64,000 nucleotides of DNA from Thermoanaerobaculum sp964488355. GTDB lineage: Bacteria > Acidobacteriota > Thermoanaerobaculia > Thermoanaerobaculales > Thermoanaerobaculaceae. Shown here in pieces: positions 52,286 through 62,747 of this stretch. The notes beneath the pieces were generated by a model. The model was not told the origin of the DNA. It made no database searches and was given only the letters and a program-made list of their open reading frames with translations. The DNA is taken from positions 1 through 64,000 of the forward strand of contig CAZAUJ010000001.1 of NCBI GenBank assembly GCA_964488355.1. Reading direction: 5' to 3'. Every line of letters begins with the position of its first letter. Within the stretch, counting starts at the first letter, position 1. The translations under genes were made by a program, and so were the position numbers.

Positions 52286-53737
52286 ATGGCGTTCGCGGAT
52301 TTGCGTGAGTACCTGCGTTTCTTGGAGGGTCGGGGGGAACTAGTCCGTATTGACCACCCCGTCTCCCCGGTTTTGGAGATGACAGAAATTGCCGATCGGG
52401 TGGTAAAAAGGCATGGGCCAGCCCTGCTTTTCGCCAACCCGACGCAGGGTCGGTTTCCGGTGGTGATGAACCTGTTCGGTTCCATTCCTCGGGTGATGGC
52501 CGCTTTGGGAGTGGAAAGCTGGGAAGCGTGGAGCGAGCGGGTAAATTTCTTTCTCGAGCCGAAGATGCCAGCGGGGCTTTTGGACAAGGTGCGCACCTTG
52601 CCCAAACTCTTGGAGCTGTCAAGTATTTTCCCCAAGGTTGTAAAGGACGGGCCAGTCCACGAAGTGGTGAAAACCGGCGAGCAGGTTGACCTCTTTGAGC
52701 TTCCCGTGCTGCAGTGCTGGCCGGCCGACGGGGGTCGGTTCATTACCCTGACCAACGTGGTAACCAAGGACGCGGAAACGGGCACGCGCAACTGCGGCAT
52801 GTACCGGCTACAAGTTTTCGATCGCCGCACCACCGGAATGCACTGGCACCTGCATCACGATTCGGCACGGATCTTCCGATCCCGTTCCCGCCGTGGGGAG
52901 CGCACCGAAGTAGCAGTGGCGCTGGGGAGCGACCCAGCCACCATGTTTGCACCCGCCGTCCCCCTTCCTCCCGGCGTGGACGAGATGCTCTTCGCTGGCT
53001 TCGTCCGTGGCCAGGCGGTGGAGATGGTAAGGTGCCTGACCGTGGACCTGGAGGTACCGGCGCACGCGGAAATCGTGCTGGAGGGTTGGGTGGATCCCGA
53101 GGAGCGGCGTGTGGAGGGCCCCTTTGGGGACCACACCGGCTTTTACTCGCTGGCGGACGAGTACCCGGTGTTTCACGTCACCGCGGTGACGCACCGCAAG
53201 GACGCTCTATACCCCACCACCATTGTGGGCCGGCCGCCCATGGAAGACTGCTTTATGGGTTTCGCCATCGAGCGCATGTTCTTGCCCCTGATGCAGAAAA
53301 TGTTGCCGGAGGTGGTGGACTACCACATGCCCTTTGAGGGCGTTTTTCACAACCTCATGATCGTGGCGATAGACAAACGCTACCCCCACCACGCCCGCAA
53401 GGTGATGCACGGGATCTGGGGTCTGGGGCAGGCCAGCTTCACCAAAGTTATTGTGGTGGTGGATGCGGATGTGAACGTGCACGACCTTTCCGAGGTGGCC
53501 TGGAAGGCACTGGCCAACATCGATCCCCAAAGGGACTTTGAGTTCGTCCTCGGCCCCACGGAAACCTTGGACCATGCCTCCCGTGCCCCCTGGTGGGGGA
53601 GCAAGGTGGGCATTGACGCAACGCGCAAGTGGCCCAGCGAGGGTTTCACCCGCCCGTGGCCAGAGGAAATTGTCATGAGCCCCGAAATCAAGAAGAAAAT
53701 CGATGCCATATGGGCGAAACTGGGGTTGGAGGTATGA
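52286..53737 (+). CDS. ubiD: UbiD-family decarboxylase
   Basis: A 483-residue prenylated-FMN-dependent decarboxylase. It has the N-terminal DLREYLRFLEGRGELVRID, the NCGMYRLQVFD region, and EGPFGDHTGFYSLADEYPVF with the E-R-E type active-site surroundings, and EDCFMGFAIERMFLP. In ubiquinone makers it decarboxylates the prenylated ring; in menaquinone (futalosine) makers the homologue MqnL acts on the naphthoate. Given the B-type Sdh, a menaquinone role is more likely here, but that is inference. Followed after 1 nt by the B3/B4 gene. Confidence 0.9.
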   Translation: MAFADLREYLRFLEGRGELVRIDHPVSPVLEMTEIADRVVKRHGPALLFANPTQGRFPVVMNLFGSIPRVMAALGVESWEAWSERVNFFLEPKMPAGLLDKVRTLPKLLELSSIFPKVVKDGPVHEVVKTGEQVDLFELPVLQCWPADGGRFITLTNVVTKDAETGTRNCGMYRLQVFDRRTTGMHWHLHHDSARIFRSRSRRGERTEVAVALGSDPATMFAPAVPLPPGVDEMLFAGFVRGQAVEMVRCLTVDLEVPAHAEIVLEGWVDPEERRVEGPFGDHTGFYSLADEYPVFHVTAVTHRKDALYPTTIVGRPPMEDCFMGFAIERMFLPLMQKMLPEVVDYHMPFEGVFHNLMIVAIDKRYPHHARKVMHGIWGLGQASFTKVIVVVDADVNVHDLSEVAWKALANIDPQRDFEFVLGPTETLDHASRAPWWGSKVGIDATRKWPSEGFTRPWPEEIVMSPEIKKKIDAIWAKLGLEV

Positions 53738-53738
53738 G

Positions 53739-54395
53739 ATGGCCTTTCCACCGCGGGTGGATGTGCAGCTTCCCGGTTGGTCTTTGTTTTGGGCACACTT
53801 GCAAGCCACGAGCCAAGGAGCGGATAGGTTGGCGCGCCTTCGGGAGGAGGTGGCCCAACGCCTGCGGGCCAGTCTCACGCAAGCCGAACTGCCTCAGCAT
53901 CCCACGGTCGCGGCTATTCGCAAGCTGTTCCGCCGTGCTGGGTGCGACCCCACCCGCTGGCGGCCTTCCTCCGAGGCCCTAGCTCGTCGCCTCCTGCGCG
54001 GGGAGGACTTGCCGGCCCTGCTGCCGCTGGTGGATTTAAACAACTGCCTTTCCGTTGAGCTTCTGGTCCCGGCCTGCGTTGTGGCGGCGGAGGCGGTGGG
54101 GAGTTCTTGGGTCCTGCGCGTAGGAGACGGGGGGGAGACCATGCTTTCCCTGCGGGGGCCTGTGAGCCTCGCCGGCAAGCCCCTATTAGCGGACGAACAC
54201 GGCCCAGCCAGCACGCCCATTACCGATGCGCAGCGGGTGGCCGTGCGCCCCCAAACCCGGGAAGCGTGGTTGGTCCTCTACCTGCCGGCGGGTTTGGTGG
54301 GCGAGGCGTGCGCCCTTTCCGCGTTGACTGCCCTGCTGGCCGAGGCGCCAGTAGCTGAGGTGCGGGCCACCGCCTTTTTCCCTGGTTTTTCCTAA
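53739..54395 (+). CDS. B3/B4 tRNA-binding domain protein
   Basis: A 218-residue protein resembling the B3/B4 domain of phenylalanyl-tRNA synthetase beta: FRRAGCDPTRWRPSSEALARR, PALLPLVDLNNCLSVELLVP and the editing-type pocket region. Stand-alone forms are thought to bind or edit mischarged tRNA. It starts ATG 53739 one base after the ubiD stop, with TTGGAGG inside the end of ubiD, so co-translated. Confidence 0.8.
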   Translation: MAFPPRVDVQLPGWSLFWAHLQATSQGADRLARLREEVAQRLRASLTQAELPQHPTVAAIRKLFRRAGCDPTRWRPSSEALARRLLRGEDLPALLPLVDLNNCLSVELLVPACVVAAEAVGSSWVLRVGDGGETMLSLRGPVSLAGKPLLADEHGPASTPITDAQRVAVRPQTREAWLVLYLPAGLVGEACALSALTALLAEAPVAEVRATAFFPGFS

Positions 54396-54425
54396 GGAGC
54401 AGCGCGTTTCCCGGACTGCGCGCGC

Positions 54426-54983
54426 TTACTCCTTTTTCACCTCCCAAAGGTCCCGCACAGCCGGATGGTCCCAGGGGAGGCGGTACTCGTCTGGATGTTC
54501 CAAGTCGAAGCAGCGGGTGACGAGGTAAAAGAGGCCGCAGGGAACCGTGAGCGGGCGATAGCCATGGGCCACGCCGGCGGGAATGTGGATCCAGGCATCA
54601 CGCCCCTCACCCAGCACCACCACCTGCGTGGCGCCGGCAGTGGGCGAAGCCTTGCGCAAGTCCAGCAGCACCACCTTGAGCTTGAAGGGTGGGGGGCAAA
54701 ACCAAAGATCATCCTGCAGCAGGTGGTAGTGCAGGCCCTTGACGTGATCGGTGGCGGTCACCAGCGAGTAGTTCATCTGCGCCAAGCTCACGCCGGCAAA
54801 AAAGTCCGCCAGCGCCTCAGTGCCCGCATGGGTGGCCTCGCGCCGGTACAGCTCCAGGAAAAGCCCGCGGTCGTCCACCAGGCGACGAAGGGGGAACAGG
54901 CGGACGCCTGCAATGCTCGCACTGCCGGCGTACTGCTTTTGCGTGCCACGAAACTCGGAAAGCACATCGTCCTGGGAAAGCAC
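54426..54983 (-). CDS. RmlC-like dTDP-4-dehydrorhamnose 3,5-epimerase family protein
   Basis: A 185-residue cupin. It has the RmlC blocks FPLRRLVDDRGLFLELYRRE, GLHYHLLQDDLWFCP (usual RGLHYQ) and IHIPAGVAHGYRPL with the base histidine. The changes near the active site (HYHL for HYQ) and the divergent N-terminus suggest a related sugar epimerase rather than a standard RmlC. GTG 54983 after GGAGG. Last gene of kdsB-pyrG-kdsA, which ties it to surface polysaccharide or LPS sugar supply. Confidence 0.8.
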   Translation of the reverse strand: MLSQDDVLSEFRGTQKQYAGSASIAGVRLFPLRRLVDDRGLFLELYRREATHAGTEALADFFAGVSLAQMNYSLVTATDHVKGLHYHLLQDDLWFCPPPFKLKVVLLDLRKASPTAGATQVVVLGEGRDAWIHIPAGVAHGYRPLTVPCGLFYLVTRCFDLEHPDEYRLPWDHPAVRDLWEVKKE

Positions 54984-54999
54984 GTGCAACCTCCTGGTC

Positions 55000-55844
55000 T
55001 TACGCTGGGATCGCGGTGAACGGGGCCACCGCCTGCCGTACCGCCAGTACCTGCTCCACCAGCTGTTGAAACTCCTCAAGGGATAGCTGGGTGGTGGGGT
55101 CCGAGAGGGCGCGGTGCGGTTCCGGATGAACCTCGGCGAAGATGCCGTCCACGCCTGAGGCCACGGCACCGCGCGCTAGGTGAAGGAAAAACCGCTTGTC
55201 ACCGCCGGTAGCGTGGCTGAGACCGCCCGGCAGCTGCAAGGAGTGGGTGGCATCGAAAATCACCGGGGCGTAACGCCGCATGATGGCCAAGCTGCGCAGG
55301 TCCACCACCAGGTTGTGGTAGCCGAACGAGCTGCCCCGCTCGGTGAGGGTAACGGCAGTGTTGCCGGTGGACCGCACTTTTTCCACCGCGTTTTTCATGT
55401 CGTCGGGAGCCATGAACTGCCCCTTTTTCACGTTCACCGCTTTGCCTGTGCGGCCGCACGCTAAGAGCAGATCCGTCTGCCGACACAGGAAGGCCGGCAC
55501 CTGCAGCACATCCACCACCTGAGCGGCTTCTGCCGCTTGCCAGCTCTCGTGCACGTCGGTAAGCAATGGCAGTGCGGTAGCTTCTTTCACCTCAGCGAGC
55601 CATGCCAAGCCCTGTTTCAGGCCCGGGCCGCGAAACGAGGCAAGGGAGGAACGGTTGGCTTTGTCAAAGGAGGCCTTAAAAACTAAAGGAAGCTGCCAAC
55701 GCCGCGCCAGCTCCCTTAGGGCATGGGCCGTGTCGAGCGCCAGGTGCTTGGACTCGAGAACGCAGGGCCCAGCAATGAAGACCAGCGGCTTGCCAGGGCC
55801 GATTTCCACGCTCGGTGCCAACGGGCAGGAGGGGGAAGCTGTGC

Positions 55845-55848
<4 letters not shown>
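55000..55848 (-). CDS. kdsA: 3-deoxy-8-phosphooctulonate synthase (Kdo-8-P synthase)
   Basis: A 282-residue enzyme that joins PEP and arabinose-5-phosphate to form Kdo-8-P for LPS. Conserved blocks: FIAGPCVLES, PLVFKASFDKANRSS, PLLTDVHE, VPAFLCRQTDLL, KGQFMAPDDMKNAVEK, TERGSSFGYHNLVVDLR and EVHPEPHRALSD. ATG 55848 overlaps the pyrG stop (ATGA). Shows the cell makes Kdo and hence an LPS-type outer membrane. Confidence 0.96.
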
Positions 55849-57508
<1,660 letters not shown>

Positions 57509-57509
<1 letters not shown>

Positions 57510-58249
57510 CAGCTACCTCCTGGCCCGCCGCTGGCCAAAGCAGCTTCCGCTTTTGCCACATCATCGGGCGTGTCCACCGCCACCGACTCGCCCAGGGCGG
57601 GGAGTACGTGAATGGGGATTCCGTTGGCCAGGGCGCGAAGCTGCTCCAGCCCCTCGCAGACCTCCAGCGGGTGCTCAGGAAGGGAAGCGAAGCGCAACAG
57701 GCAGTCTCGCTGGAAGCCGTACAGCCCCACGTGCTTGCGGATGAGGCTGGCATTGGGCGTGCGCTGATAGGGGATGCCGGCGCGGGAAAAGTACAGCGCT
57801 CGGTCCTGTTGGTCGCAAACCACCTTGACCACGTTGGGGTTTGCCAGGTCGTCCCCGGTCCCGGACAAGGCGAGCGTGGCCATCGGCACCTCTGGATGCT
57901 CCAGCAAAAACGCCGCCAGCCGGCGCAAGTTTTCCGGCGGCACGGCGGGCTCGTCGCCTTGCACGTTGAGCACCACCTCTCCTGGCAGCTCTGCTACGGC
58001 CAGGGCTACGCGGTCGGTGCCGCTGCGCGCCGGGCCGGTGAGTACCGCCTGGGCACCGGCTGCTTGTGCTGCCCGGGCTACCTCCTCATGGTCACAGGCC
58101 ACGATCACCTGGGCGAAGACTCCCGCCTCCAAGGCTCGCTCCACCACGTGCGCCACCATCGGCTTGCCCAGAAGCTGTACCAGAGGCTTGCCCGGAAAGC
58201 GGGTGGCGCCCATGCGCGCAGGGATCACGGCGAGCGCCCTTCTAGCCAT
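57509..58249 (-). CDS. kdsB: 3-deoxy-manno-octulosonate cytidylyltransferase
   Basis: A 246-residue enzyme that activates Kdo as CMP-Kdo. It has VIPARMGATRFPGKPL, SGTDRVALAVAELPGEVVLN and VQGDEPAVPPENL. Start ATG 58249, or GTG 58252 which would be 8 nt after TAGCAT and leaderless; only a weak ribosome site is seen. First gene of the kdsB-pyrG-kdsA-rmlC-like operon. Confidence 0.95.
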
Positions 58250-58260
58250 CACGTGGCGGC

Positions 58261-58289
58261 ATGCTAGGGGAGGAAGCCCCATTTGTCAA
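58261..58289 (-). promoter_or_regulatory. kdsB operon promoter
   Basis: Minus strand: TTGACA (58289-58284), 17-base spacer, TAGCAT (58266-58261), then 8 nt to GTG 58252 or 11 to ATG 58249. Its -35 overlaps the -35 of the opposing promoter. Confidence 0.7.
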
Positions 58290-58313
58290 ACCTGAGGCCC
58301 TCCGATTTACACT
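58283..58313 (+). promoter_or_regulatory. Opposing leaderless promoter for the 58320 gene
   Basis: TTGTCA (58283-58288), 19-base spacer, TACACT (58308-58313), 6 nt, GTG 58320. The -35 shares five bases with the kdsB -35. Confidence 0.55.
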
Positions 58314-58319
58314 GGCGCG

Positions 58320-59267
58320 GTGATGGGGGAAGGCCTGTGGCGGCGCCTCTTTCTTGCAGCTGCGGTGCTGGCCGGCTGGTGGTGGCTCCACAGTTTCTGG
58401 CGCCAGCAGATCAGTCACTTTACGGGCGAGGCAAAGTGGGTGTGGGTCACCCACGAGCTGCAGCGGACCTACCCCACGCGCGCCGTGTTCGTTGCTCACT
58501 TCTCCCTGGAGCGGGTAGGGCCGGGGGCCCTGCTTAAGGTTTGCGCCGACCGGGAGTACGTGGCCACGGTGAACGGAGTGGTGGCCGCCTGCGGCTGGTC
58601 GCGCCCTGGCTTTCGCCTGGATGTTTTTGACGTGAGCCACCTGTTGCATCCCGGCCGTAATAGCGTGCGGCTGGAGGTCCGCTCGCCCACGCCCGTCGGG
58701 GGCCTTTTGGCCTCTCTGGATTTGCCCGGGGGCCGGCGCAACGCTGTGGTCACCGGCCGCCACTTTCTCTTGCTGCGCCGGGACGGCTCCCTTACGCCGC
58801 CTCCCGTGGTTTGGGGCCAGCCGCCCAGGTACCCTTGGGGTTACCCCGAGGTGTTCCCCAGACCCCGCACGCTAGACCAAACGGTGGTGGAGGAACCCAT
58901 CCGGCTCGAGGTGGTGAGCCCGCTGAGAGGACAGCTTTTTCTCTACCGTCTCGCGCGCCCCGTGTTCGGGTACGTGTGGGTGCTACCAGCCGGCGACGGC
59001 TGGACGTGGGTGAGCTTGGGCCGGGAAGGGGAGGACCTGGGTGAGCTGCGGGAGCGCCTCGTTCCCTTTACCGGCGCCCCCGACCCGCTCCTTTGCCCCG
59101 ATCCGCAATGGGTTAGCCAGGTGTTGGTGGTGGCCAGGCAGCGCCCCCTGGCGGTAGAAGTCTGGCCTGTACCCGAGGCTTTCAGGTCTCGCGCCCCAGG
59201 AGCTGTGCCAGGCAGGCTCGGGCCTGTGCCACGTACGCATTGGCGCTTTCGAAACCCCCCAGAATAA
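58320..59267 (+). CDS. Membrane-anchored protein with galactose-binding-like domain
   Basis: About 315 residues, starting GTG 58320 (6 nt after TACACT) or ATG 58323. N-terminal anchor (LWRRLFLAAAVLAGWWWL), then a jelly-roll resembling the N-terminal domain of alpha-L-rhamnosidases: ADREYVATVNGVVAACGW followed by FDVSHLLHPGRNSVRLEV. It may bind carbohydrate at the surface; function unknown. The last 28 codons are antisense to the small TPR gene (86-base tail overlap) and read as Arg/Pro-rich text, so the natural end may lie earlier. Confidence 0.65.
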   Translation: MMGEGLWRRLFLAAAVLAGWWWLHSFWRQQISHFTGEAKWVWVTHELQRTYPTRAVFVAHFSLERVGPGALLKVCADREYVATVNGVVAACGWSRPGFRLDVFDVSHLLHPGRNSVRLEVRSPTPVGGLLASLDLPGGRRNAVVTGRHFLLLRRDGSLTPPPVVWGQPPRYPWGYPEVFPRPRTLDQTVVEEPIRLEVVSPLRGQLFLYRLARPVFGYVWVLPAGDGWTWVSLGREGEDLGELRERLVPFTGAPDPLLCPDPQWVSQVLVVARQRPLAVEVWPVPEAFRSRAPGAVPGRLGPVPRTHWRFRNPPE

Positions 59268-59505
59268 GCACCTGGCGGTAGCAGCTCACCGCCTTGGCCT
59301 GGTCTTGCTCGTGCTTCCAGGCCAAGTGGCCGCGCACGAGCCAGGCTTGCAGGTTTCGCGGGTCGGCGGCGAGCAGCTCCTCGCAATAGCGCAGGGCGAA
59401 GGCAAAGCGGCGTTCGGCCAGGGCACGCTCCAAGTTTTCTTGCAGCGTCGCCATCCACAGCTGTCGCCGCCTTTGGGCACCGCGCCAACCAGAAAAGATT
59501 TTCAT
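59182..59505 (-). CDS. Small TPR-like helical protein
   Basis: A 107-residue protein with about two TPR-like helix pairs (LERALAERRFAFALRYCEEL, LLAADPRNLQAWLVRGHLAW). Start ATG 59505; a consensus TATAAT (59523-59518) sits 12 nt upstream and no Shine-Dalgarno is seen, so the leader would be only a few bases. ATG 59454 is an alternative. Overlaps the opposing gene by 86 bases. Confidence 0.65.
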   Translation of the reverse strand: MKIFSGWRGAQRRRQLWMATLQENLERALAERRFAFALRYCEELLAADPRNLQAWLVRGHLAWKHEQDQAKAVSCYRQVLILGGFESANAYVAQARACLAQLLGRET

Positions 59506-59517
59506 CGCCGCAGAAGC

Positions 59518-59523
59518 ATTATA
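59518..59523 (-). promoter_or_regulatory. TATAAT box for the small TPR gene
   Basis: Perfect -10 hexamer in the 34-base gap after the polyprenyl synthase stop; no clear -35. Confidence 0.5.
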
Positions 59524-59539
59524 GCCCTGAAGCCGCAGG

Positions 59540-60547
59540 TTAGCTGGTGCGGCCGAGGACGTACCAGGGCGCGACCGCCAGGGCCTGGCGTTCGAAGCCT
59601 CCAGGCAACTGGTTAGCCAGGGTTGCGGCTTGTTGGGCAAACTCCGAGGCCACTTGATGGGAAGCGCTCATGGCGCCCACGTCCTCCAGCCAGCGCCTCA
59701 GCTCCGCCGGGTCCAGGGATGAAAAGCTCCCGCTCTCCGCCACCTGAGCCACCGCCTGCCGCTGCTCGGGGCTGAGGGATGGCCAGGCGAGAATGAGGGG
59801 AAGGGTGAGCTTGCCCTCCCGCAGGTCGGAAAAGACCGGCTTGCCCAGCTGGGACTGGGACGCGGTCAGGTCCAAAAGGTCGTCCACGATTTGGAAGCAG
59901 AGGCCCAGGCAACGGCCGTACTCAGCCAGTACCGGCCTGAGATGGGCATAGCTAGGAGAAAAGAGGGAGGGAATCAGACAGGCGGCGGAAAAGAGCTCTG
60001 CGGTCTTGCGCCGGGCGATATCCAGGTACTGCTCGACAGTGATGCACAGGCTGCCTTTGAGGCGCAGACCCATCACTTCCCCTTCGATCATTTGGATGGT
60101 GGCACGGGAAAGGACCCGCATCACCTCCAGATCGTCCACCTCCAGGGCGATTTCCATCGAGCGGGTGTAGAGCCAGTCGCCCAGGAGCACGGTGAGCTGG
60201 TTTCCCCAGCGGCAGTTGGCCGAGGCGCGCCCCCGCCGAAGGGAGGCGTGGTCAATGATGTCGTCGTGCACCAGCGTGGCGGTGTGAACCATCTCGATAA
60301 GGGCGGCGTAGCGCACGTCCTTATCGCCGTCGTACCCCAAAAGACGCGATACCAGCAGGAGCAGGGCGGGGCGCAGTCGCTTGCCGCCACTAGCGAAAAC
60401 GTACTGGCCCGCCTCGGTGACCTCAGCGGGGCCGCCGGCCAGCTGGCGAGATATGAAAGCCTCCACCTCTTTAAGACGTGGCTCCACCCGCGCCAGCGCC
60501 TCGCGCAAGAGGTCAAGAGCATCGGCTGTTTCTGCAGAACCCGTCAA
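59540..60547 (-). CDS. Trans-polyprenyl diphosphate synthase
   Basis: A 335-residue enzyme with the first Asp-rich motif LVHDDIIDHASLRRG and second FQIVDDLLDLTA, GGKRLRPALLLL near the N-terminus and HTATLVHDD context. It builds the long prenyl chain of the respiratory quinone (octaprenyl/heptaprenyl type); chain length is not readable with confidence. Start TTG 60547, 4 nt after GGAGG. Downstream of purH and lolA on the same strand. Confidence 0.9.
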   Translation of the reverse strand: MTGSAETADALDLLREALARVEPRLKEVEAFISRQLAGGPAEVTEAGQYVFASGGKRLRPALLLLVSRLLGYDGDKDVRYAALIEMVHTATLVHDDIIDHASLRRGRASANCRWGNQLTVLLGDWLYTRSMEIALEVDDLEVMRVLSRATIQMIEGEVMGLRLKGSLCITVEQYLDIARRKTAELFSAACLIPSLFSPSYAHLRPVLAEYGRCLGLCFQIVDDLLDLTASQSQLGKPVFSDLREGKLTLPLILAWPSLSPEQRQAVAQVAESGSFSSLDPAELRRWLEDVGAMSASHQVASEFAQQAATLANQLPGGFERQALAVAPWYVLGRTS

Positions 60548-60612
60548 ACTGCCTCCACCGTCCCTCCGGGCAGCGCTATCGTAACCTGAACCCGAGTCTC
60601 GGCCAACTGGGC

Positions 60613-61209
60613 TCACAGCCTGGGTTCAGAGGCGCACGCTCGCCCGCCGGAGGGGGCGGGAGAGAAAAACCCGCTGGGGACCGTTTCTAGCTCCCGCCAT
60701 CCCGCGAAGCGAAAGCGGTTGCGGTTTCCCTGGGCGTCTTCCACCACCACCTCCTCGGGCAGACCGCTGCTACCCACAGTTACCTCCAGCATAGCCACCT
60801 CTATCATGGGTTTATGCGGCTGAAGCACGAGTCGGCGCCCCTGCTGGCGCACGGTAAAGAGCTGCTTCAAGGCGCCGGGGTCGGTGAGGGCGGCCAACGG
60901 CAGGGCCGCCCAAGCTCCCTCACCCAGCGACCAAGCTTGGCAGCTGCCGGTGCCCTCGTCGAGCATTCGCGCCTGCGAGCCGTCCACGGCAAAAACCCGG
61001 TGTGGGGCGCTGGTGTAATCGAACCTGACCCGCGAGGGGTGTGAGAAGGTGACGACCCCTTTTTCTTCGGTGCTGGCGGAAAAACCCGCCGGCGCAAAGT
61101 CCTGAGTAAACCTGGCCTGCCAAGCAGGCGTGTTCTGCAAGGCAGCTGCCAAAGCCTGCAAGAGCGGGGCCTCGACCACCAAAGCCACGAGAAGGGTGGC
61201 CGCCGCCAT
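60613..61209 (-). CDS. lolA: LolA-like outer-membrane lipoprotein carrier
   Basis: A 198-residue periplasmic carrier that takes lipoproteins from LolCDE to the outer membrane. Signal peptide (MAAATLLVALVVEAPLLQAL), then WQARFTQDF, EEKGVVTFSHPSRVRFDYTS and PHRVFAVDG, the LolA pattern. ATG overlaps the purH stop (TGATG). Supports a lipoprotein-bearing outer membrane, consistent with the BamE-like gene. Confidence 0.82.
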   Translation of the reverse strand: MAAATLLVALVVEAPLLQALAAALQNTPAWQARFTQDFAPAGFSASTEEKGVVTFSHPSRVRFDYTSAPHRVFAVDGSQARMLDEGTGSCQAWSLGEGAWAALPLAALTDPGALKQLFTVRQQGRRLVLQPHKPMIEVAMLEVTVGSSGLPEEVVVEDAQGNRNRFRFAGWRELETVPSGFFSPAPSGGRACASEPRL

Positions 61210-62747
61210 CAGTGGCGAAAGTGTCGCCGGCCGGTAAAGGCCATGGCTATTCCCAGCTCGTCTGCTGCGGCCACGACCTCCTCATCGCGCAGCGAGCCCC
61301 CTGGCTGCACAACAAAACTCACCCCGCCTTCGGCCAGCACCCGCACGCCGTCGGCAAAGGGGAAAAAGGCGTCGGAGGCGGCGGCACAACCCGCAAGGGG
61401 GTGACCGAAGGCGCGAGCTTTGTCCACTGCCAAGCGCGCGGCGTCCACGCGCGAGGGCTGCCCGCCACCGATGCCAACGGTGGCCGCCTGGTTGGCTATG
61501 ACGATGGCATTGGAGGCCACATGCTTGGCTACGCGCCGGGCCAGCTCCGCCGCCCGCTGCTCCGCCTCCGTGGGAAAGCGCCGGGTCACCACGCGGAACG
61601 CCTCGGGGAAACCCTCGTCAGGCTCCTGCACGAGCAGACCGCCGTCCACTACCCGCAAGCGCGCCTGTCCCGGCTGGGGCGGCCCCACCTGGAGAACGCG
61701 TAGGTTCTTTTTCTTGCTCAGCAGGAGGAGAGCCTCGGGAGCGTAGGAAGGCGCCAGGACCACCTCGGCGAACTGCTCACTCAACGCCTTCGCCGCCGCT
61801 TCGTCCACTTCTTGCGCGAAGGCAATCACCCCGCCAAAGGCCGACACCGGGTCGCAAGCAAAGGCATGGCGATAGGCCTTGGCTGGCTCCCCATGCAAGG
61901 CCACACCACAGGGATTGGCGTGCTTGACAATGACCACCCCTGGTCCGGGCAGCTCCCAAAGGGCCCGCCAAGCTGCATCCGCGTCCATCAGGTTGTTGTA
62001 GGAAAGCTCCTTGCCCTGCAGCTGAGCGAAGGCGGCTAAGCCCTGAGGGTATTTGGGCCGGACAAACACGGCCCATTGGTGGGGGTTTTCGCCGTAGCGC
62101 AAGGGCTGTTCCGTGCCCGCAAGCCAAGGGGTGAGGGCCTGCCAAAGGCGGGATGGCTCCTGGCCGAGTAAACCGGGCAGCTGAGAGGCGACGCAGGCGT
62201 CGTACCAGGCGGTGTGCTGGAAGGCTTTCACGGCCAACCGCTGACGTTCGGCAGCGGGCACTTCTCCGTGTTTTTCCAGCTGCGCCAACACCGCAAGGTA
62301 ATCCGCTGGGTCCACAACCACGGTTACGCGGCCGTGGTTCTTGGCCGCCGCTCGAATCAGCGATGGCCCACCTATGTCGATGTTCTCGATGACCTCGGCC
62401 GCAGCCACCCCTGGCTTTTGCGCCACCTCCGGGAAGGGGTAAAGGTTGACGGCCACCAGATCGATGAAGGGGAATTGGTGTTCAGCCATTTCTTGCTGAT
62501 GAGCCGCGTCGTCTTTTTTCGCCAGGATGGCAGCGAACACTTTGGGATGAAGCGTCTTGACTCGGCCGCCGAGCATTTCCGGGCTTCCGGTCCAGGCGGC
62601 CAGCTCCGTCACTTCCAGCCCCGCCTGGCGCAAGGCTCTGGCGGTGCCACCGGTGGAAAGCACGGAAAACCCGAGGCGCAGGAGGCCCTCAACGAACGCT
62701 ACCAGGCCGGTCTTATCGGATACGGACACGAGACACAGGCGTTTCAC
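61209..62747 (-). CDS. purH: Bifunctional AICAR formyltransferase / IMP cyclohydrolase
   Basis: A 512-residue enzyme performing the last two steps of IMP synthesis. N-terminal MGS-like cyclohydrolase with SVSDKTGLVAFVEGL and GGRVKTLHPKVFAAIL; C-terminal transformylase with VKHANPCGVALH, SDAFFPFADGV and PGGSLRDEEVVAAADE. Full length. GTG 62747 lies inside the 3' end of the upstream gene (35-base overlap). Confidence 0.97.
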   Translation of the reverse strand: MKRLCLVSVSDKTGLVAFVEGLLRLGFSVLSTGGTARALRQAGLEVTELAAWTGSPEMLGGRVKTLHPKVFAAILAKKDDAAHQQEMAEHQFPFIDLVAVNLYPFPEVAQKPGVAAAEVIENIDIGGPSLIRAAAKNHGRVTVVVDPADYLAVLAQLEKHGEVPAAERQRLAVKAFQHTAWYDACVASQLPGLLGQEPSRLWQALTPWLAGTEQPLRYGENPHQWAVFVRPKYPQGLAAFAQLQGKELSYNNLMDADAAWRALWELPGPGVVIVKHANPCGVALHGEPAKAYRHAFACDPVSAFGGVIAFAQEVDEAAAKALSEQFAEVVLAPSYAPEALLLLSKKKNLRVLQVGPPQPGQARLRVVDGGLLVQEPDEGFPEAFRVVTRRFPTEAEQRAAELARRVAKHVASNAIVIANQAATVGIGGGQPSRVDAARLAVDKARAFGHPLAGCAAASDAFFPFADGVRVLAEGGVSFVVQPGGSLRDEEVVAAADELGIAMAFTGRRHFRH

